DNA of 64,000 bases from assembly GCA_023251875.1 (NCBI GenBank), contig JAHEXY010000011.1, forward strand, positions 1-64,000. The letters run 5' to 3'. The notes below the pieces were generated by a model. It did no database searches. It worked only from the letters and a program-made list of their open reading frames with translations, and was not told where the DNA came from. The position numbers were made by a program, and so were the translations under genes. Origin of the DNA: Bacteroidota bacterium (GTDB taxonomy: Bacteria; Bacteroidota; Bacteroidia; JAHEXY01). Within the stretch, counting starts at the first letter, position 1; each line of letters starts with the position of its first letter. Shown here piece by piece: positions 60,956-64,000 of this stretch.

Positions 60956-63900
60956 ATGATCTGTGCACAACTTTGTAAAATCTATTGTTGGATTATTATT
61001 TTGTTTGTTGGATCATGCATAGTCTTACATCCATCAAACGCAATAGCGCAATGTACTCCTGTCATCGGCACGAATCCGGCCACACTTAGTGGTTGCGATC
61101 CTTTCAGCATACAATTTTTTGATCAAACTCCTTCTAATTGCTTTCATACACTTTCGTGGGATTTTGGTGATGGCAGTACCTCAACTTCTACCAATCCTTT
61201 TTATACTTTCGACAGCATAGCCAATGATACAAGCTACACGGTTACTTTAACTATAAAAGACATTTCAAATACTGTTTTTTCTACAACTGTTACTATTACC
61301 GTTTATGCAAAACCCCAAACTTTTTTTACCATTGATAAAGACACAGTTTGCGCAGTAAGCGATCAAGCCTGTTTTACCAACACCTCTGCCACCGGAACAG
61401 GCTATAGTAACTTTTGGAAATTTGGTGATGGCAATGTTTTTACCGGTTTTGATACCTGCCATAATTATGGCATAGAAGGATTTCAATACGTTTCTTTAAC
61501 TGTAACCAATAATCATTCATGTGCCAACGAATATGACGATTCGGTATTTGTGAATGAAGTGCCCAGTCCGCAATTTGTTACTGATGTTTCTTCAGGATGC
61601 GCTCCACTTGCCGTAACATTTACTAATCTTACCTCTCAAAGCAGCGTTCCCATTACAAATTGGTTATGGGATTTTGGTGATGGCACAACATCTACAAGTT
61701 CTATTCCTTCAATACATGATTATGCAAATGCTGATACTTTTTTAATTTCATTAAGCGCCACCAATGCTATTGGCTGTAGCAATACCACCTCTTTTCCTGT
61801 TCTTGTTTTAAAAACCCCAACATCCACTTTTACGCGCGACAGCATCATTTGTTTAAACGATAGTTCGCTAATAACCTATACCGGTGATGCCGGTATCACT
61901 GCCATATTTGATTGGGATTTAGATACCGGACAAACAGATATTTTTCCTGCCAATTTACCTTTTTATGTTTTTTGGGATAGCTCAGGAACAAAAACAATTA
62001 CTTTAAATGTTACTGAAAATAGTTGTAGTTCTATAACAAGCCATAATGTTTCAGTTAATCAACTTCCTCAATTTACACTTACATCTGATGATGCCGACAG
62101 TATAATTTGCGCGGGAAGCGATGTGAAATTTTCTGTCAGCCCTACCGATTATATGTTGTATGATTTTTATAAAGATGGCGTACTCATGCAAAGTTCAATC
62201 TCTCCTTTTTATACAGTAACCAATGCCGCATCTACATTTAGTGTTTATGTAATTGTTCAGGATAGTATTTTATGTTCAAATACAAGTATCCCCATTCAAA
62301 TAACAGTAAATCCATTACCTGTAACAACCCTTACTTCTGATGCGGCAAATGATACGCTTTGCAAAAAACAAACTGTTGTTTTTACAGCTACTGCAGGATA
62401 TGATTCCTATGATTTTTATGATAAATTTTTAAAGCTTATAACATCTGCTGCAAATTTTTATGCTGACAATTCTATTCAGGATGGACATTTTTATTATGCC
62501 ATTGCAACAAATAATGGCTGTACAGGTTTAGCAAGCAATAGTTTTTCGTATACAATGATTGATTCGTTATTACAACCCGTAGTTAATTGCGGAACCACTA
62601 CCATTAATTCAGTTGAATTTGTTTGGGATACAGTAAATGGAGCCATAGGCTATGAAATAAGTTTAGATGAAGGAGGCTCCTTTATTACACCCAGTTCTGG
62701 AGCTATGGGATTTGATCATACAGTAAACGGATTGGCTTCACAAGATACCGTTTCACTTATTGTTCGCGCATTAGGTAATGCACCTTGTGGAAACAGCATA
62801 CTCTCAGATACTGTTTTTTGTATTGCCCAGCCCTGCACAAAAATTTCTTACAATAAAGTTGCTGACTTTGGTATTTGTGTAGGAGACACAGCTACAAATT
62901 ATATTTATAATCTTTCTACTCCTTCAAACCAGTTTTATATTAATTGGGAAAATATTTCAATTGCAAAAGACAGTATTTATTTAACTACTCCAACAATAAA
63001 TACTTCTGTAAAAGTAATTGTGGGAGATTCGTCAGAGCCAACTTGTCCGGCTGTTACCAAGTACATCAATATTAAAGTTGATGCTATTCCTACATTTACC
63101 ATAAAAACTTTTGGTGATACCATTTGTGAAAATGATTCACTCTATGTTTGGGTTGATGAAGGCGCTTATGATAATTATACCTATCAATTAGATGGAACAA
63201 CCGTTCAGGATACTATTTATCCTTTTGTAACTTTTCAAAATAATAGTTCAGGGAATCATAGTGTACAACTTACAGTTTCAAATGCCGGTTGTACAAATTC
63301 AGCCATTCATAATTTTTACACCAATCCTACACCAATAATTTCTATAATAAGTTCTGATGCCGACAATGCTATTTGCAAGGGAAGCAATGTTGTGTTTACG
63401 GCTACAACAAATTTTGATGAATATTTTTTTTACCAAATGGGGTATTTAAAACAAGATTCGGTATTGAATACGTATTCAACTACCAAGCTTCAAAATAACG
63501 ACAGTGTTTGGGCTATTGCCGTTGATCAATATGGATGCACAAGCAATGCAAGCACAGCCATTACCACGGTGGTTTATAATATTCCTAACGTTTCTATCAG
63601 CAGTTCTGACGTTGACCATGTAATTTGCAAAGGAGAAAATATTACCATTTTGGCTTCTCCTGCAACACAGGATAATTATTCTTTTTACAATAATTTTTAC
63701 AATTTTTACGATGGGGTAAATGCAAGTGTACAAATTTCAGATTTAAAAAACGGACACACTGTTTATGCATACGCCACTAACCAAGGTTGTGTAAGTGCAA
63801 AAAGTAATGTGCTCGCATTTACAGTTAAAGATTCTTTAACAACCCCATTTGTTTATTGTGGCAATAGCACCAACAACACCATACAATTTTTATGGGATTC

Positions 63901-64000
63901 TGTTTTGTATGCAAAAGGCTATGAAATAAGTTTAGATACCGGAAAATCTTTTTTCACACCTTCTTCAGGCATTACAGGACTTAGCCATATTGTTACAGGA
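60956..64000 (+). CDS. Large secreted PKD-domain protein (5' part, runs off window)
   Basis: An open frame of 1015 codons reaches the window end with no stop seen. It starts at ATG 60956 with a signal-like segment (MICAQLCKIYCWIIILFVGS, then CIVLHPSNAIAQ). PKD-type domains follow, with CFHTLSWDFGDGSTSTST, FWKFGDGN and WLWDFGDGTTSTSS at about residues 55-80, 155-170 and 230-250. Further beta domains with recurring openings of the form (T/S)SDADNAICKGSNVVF / SSDVDHVICKGENITI and paired segments VWDTVNGAIGYEISLDEG / LWDSVLYAKGYEISLDTG appear later, indicating at least two long internal repeats. Such proteins usually end in a gliding-motility or T9SS sorting domain, which would lie outside the window. 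A surface adhesin or matrix role is plausible but unproven. Confidence 0.8.
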   Translation, partial: MICAQLCKIYCWIIILFVGSCIVLHPSNAIAQCTPVIGTNPATLSGCDPFSIQFFDQTPSNCFHTLSWDFGDGSTSTSTNPFYTFDSIANDTSYTVTLTIKDISNTVFSTTVTITVYAKPQTFFTIDKDTVCAVSDQACFTNTSATGTGYSNFWKFGDGNVFTGFDTCHNYGIEGFQYVSLTVTNNHSCANEYDDSVFVNEVPSPQFVTDVSSGCAPLAVTFTNLTSQSSVPITNWLWDFGDGTTSTSSIPSIHDYANADTFLISLSATNAIGCSNTTSFPVLVLKTPTSTFTRDSIICLNDSSLITYTGDAGITAIFDWDLDTGQTDIFPANLPFYVFWDSSGTKTITLNVTENSCSSITSHNVSVNQLPQFTLTSDDADSIICAGSDVKFSVSPTDYMLYDFYKDGVLMQSSISPFYTVTNAASTFSVYVIVQDSILCSNTSIPIQITVNPLPVTTLTSDAANDTLCKKQTVVFTATAGYDSYDFYDKFLKLITSAANFYADNSIQDGHFYYAIATNNGCTGLASNSFSYTMIDSLLQPVVNCGTTTINSVEFVWDTVNGAIGYEISLDEGGSFITPSSGAMGFDHTVNGLASQDTVSLIVRALGNAPCGNSILSDTVFCIAQPCTKISYNKVADFGICVGDTATNYIYNLSTPSNQFYINWENISIAKDSIYLTTPTINTSVKVIVGDSSEPTCPAVTKYINIKVDAIPTFTIKTFGDTICENDSLYVWVDEGAYDNYTYQLDGTTVQDTIYPFVTFQNNSSGNHSVQLTVSNAGCTNSAIHNFYTNPTPIISIISSDADNAICKGSNVVFTATTNFDEYFFYQMGYLKQDSVLNTYSTTKLQNNDSVWAIAVDQYGCTSNASTAITTVVYNIPNVSISSSDVDHVICKGENITILASPATQDNYSFYNNFYNFYDGVNASVQISDLKNGHTVYAYATNQGCVSAKSNVLAFTVKDSLTTPFVYCGNSTNNTIQFLWDSVLYAKGYEISLDTGKSFFTPSSGITGLSHIVTG

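Noticed and set aside
1-64000. CRISPR array, tRNA, rRNA or intact IS
   Set aside because: No regularly spaced direct repeats with unique spacers, no tRNA T-loop signatures and no rRNA or full transposase were found by eye.

Overview
The window looks like a chromosomal piece of a low-GC member of the Bacteroidota. Four things point there: C-terminal type IX secretion (T9SS) type A sorting domains, giant RHS/YD proteins with the family's usual N-terminal and core signatures, promoters with the Bacteroidota -7 element TAnnTTTG close to start codons, and a large load of the short dispersed palindromic repeats common in this phylum. No genus or species is claimed. No rRNA, tRNA, CRISPR array or intact insertion sequence was seen.

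Layout. 108-21308 (minus): a secreted RHS/transglutaminase-like locus. Two giant proteins (2227 and 3165 aa) are followed by three smaller secreted proteins that share modules: a transglutaminase-like domain, a linker, the end of an RHS core, and different C-terminal tips. One tip looks like a TNT/Ntox46-type NAD-targeting toxin. 21499-22253: a degenerate IS1-type zinc-ribbon/HTH protein and a RiPP-like precursor peptide with a GG leader. 22474-29441 (minus): a cytoplasmic helical protein, two T9SS cargo proteins and anmK. 29720-37566 (plus): acyl-CoA dehydrogenase, pdxA, a deacetylase-like protein, an acetyltransferase, upp, and a tight four-gene unit (DoxX-like, DUF2071, membrane methyltransferase, four-helix membrane protein). 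37625-46921: sodium:solute symporter, DUF486, a small lipoprotein, lysA, two tandem START-domain proteins, a lipoprotein, alkB, a long acyl-CoA dehydrogenase and a secreted barrel-like protein. 46929-55493 (minus): nuoHIJKLMN without nuoA-G, with a HepT/MntA toxin-antitoxin pair inserted between nuoK and nuoL. 55753-64000 (plus): PTPS, folE, fabD, an AsmA-like protein, and the 5' part of a large PKD-domain secreted protein that runs off the window.

Themes. Housekeeping modules (complex I membrane arm, pterin synthesis, fatty-acid synthesis and oxidation, DAP decarboxylase, PdxA, UPRT) alternate with surface or secreted proteins. Dispersed repeats shape the whole window. At least 15 copies of a C/G-rich hairpin element lie here, five of them translated in frame inside genes. 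Every spacer of the nuo operon holds a repeat, a repeat forms the hydrophobic core of one signal peptide, and four apparent starts fall inside a repeat or promoter and were moved. The strongest candidates for something undescribed are the RHS/transglutaminase/variable-tip locus, the toxin-antitoxin insertion that duplicated the last 14 codons of nuoK, and an array of 13-nt CTACG-core hairpins after fabD.
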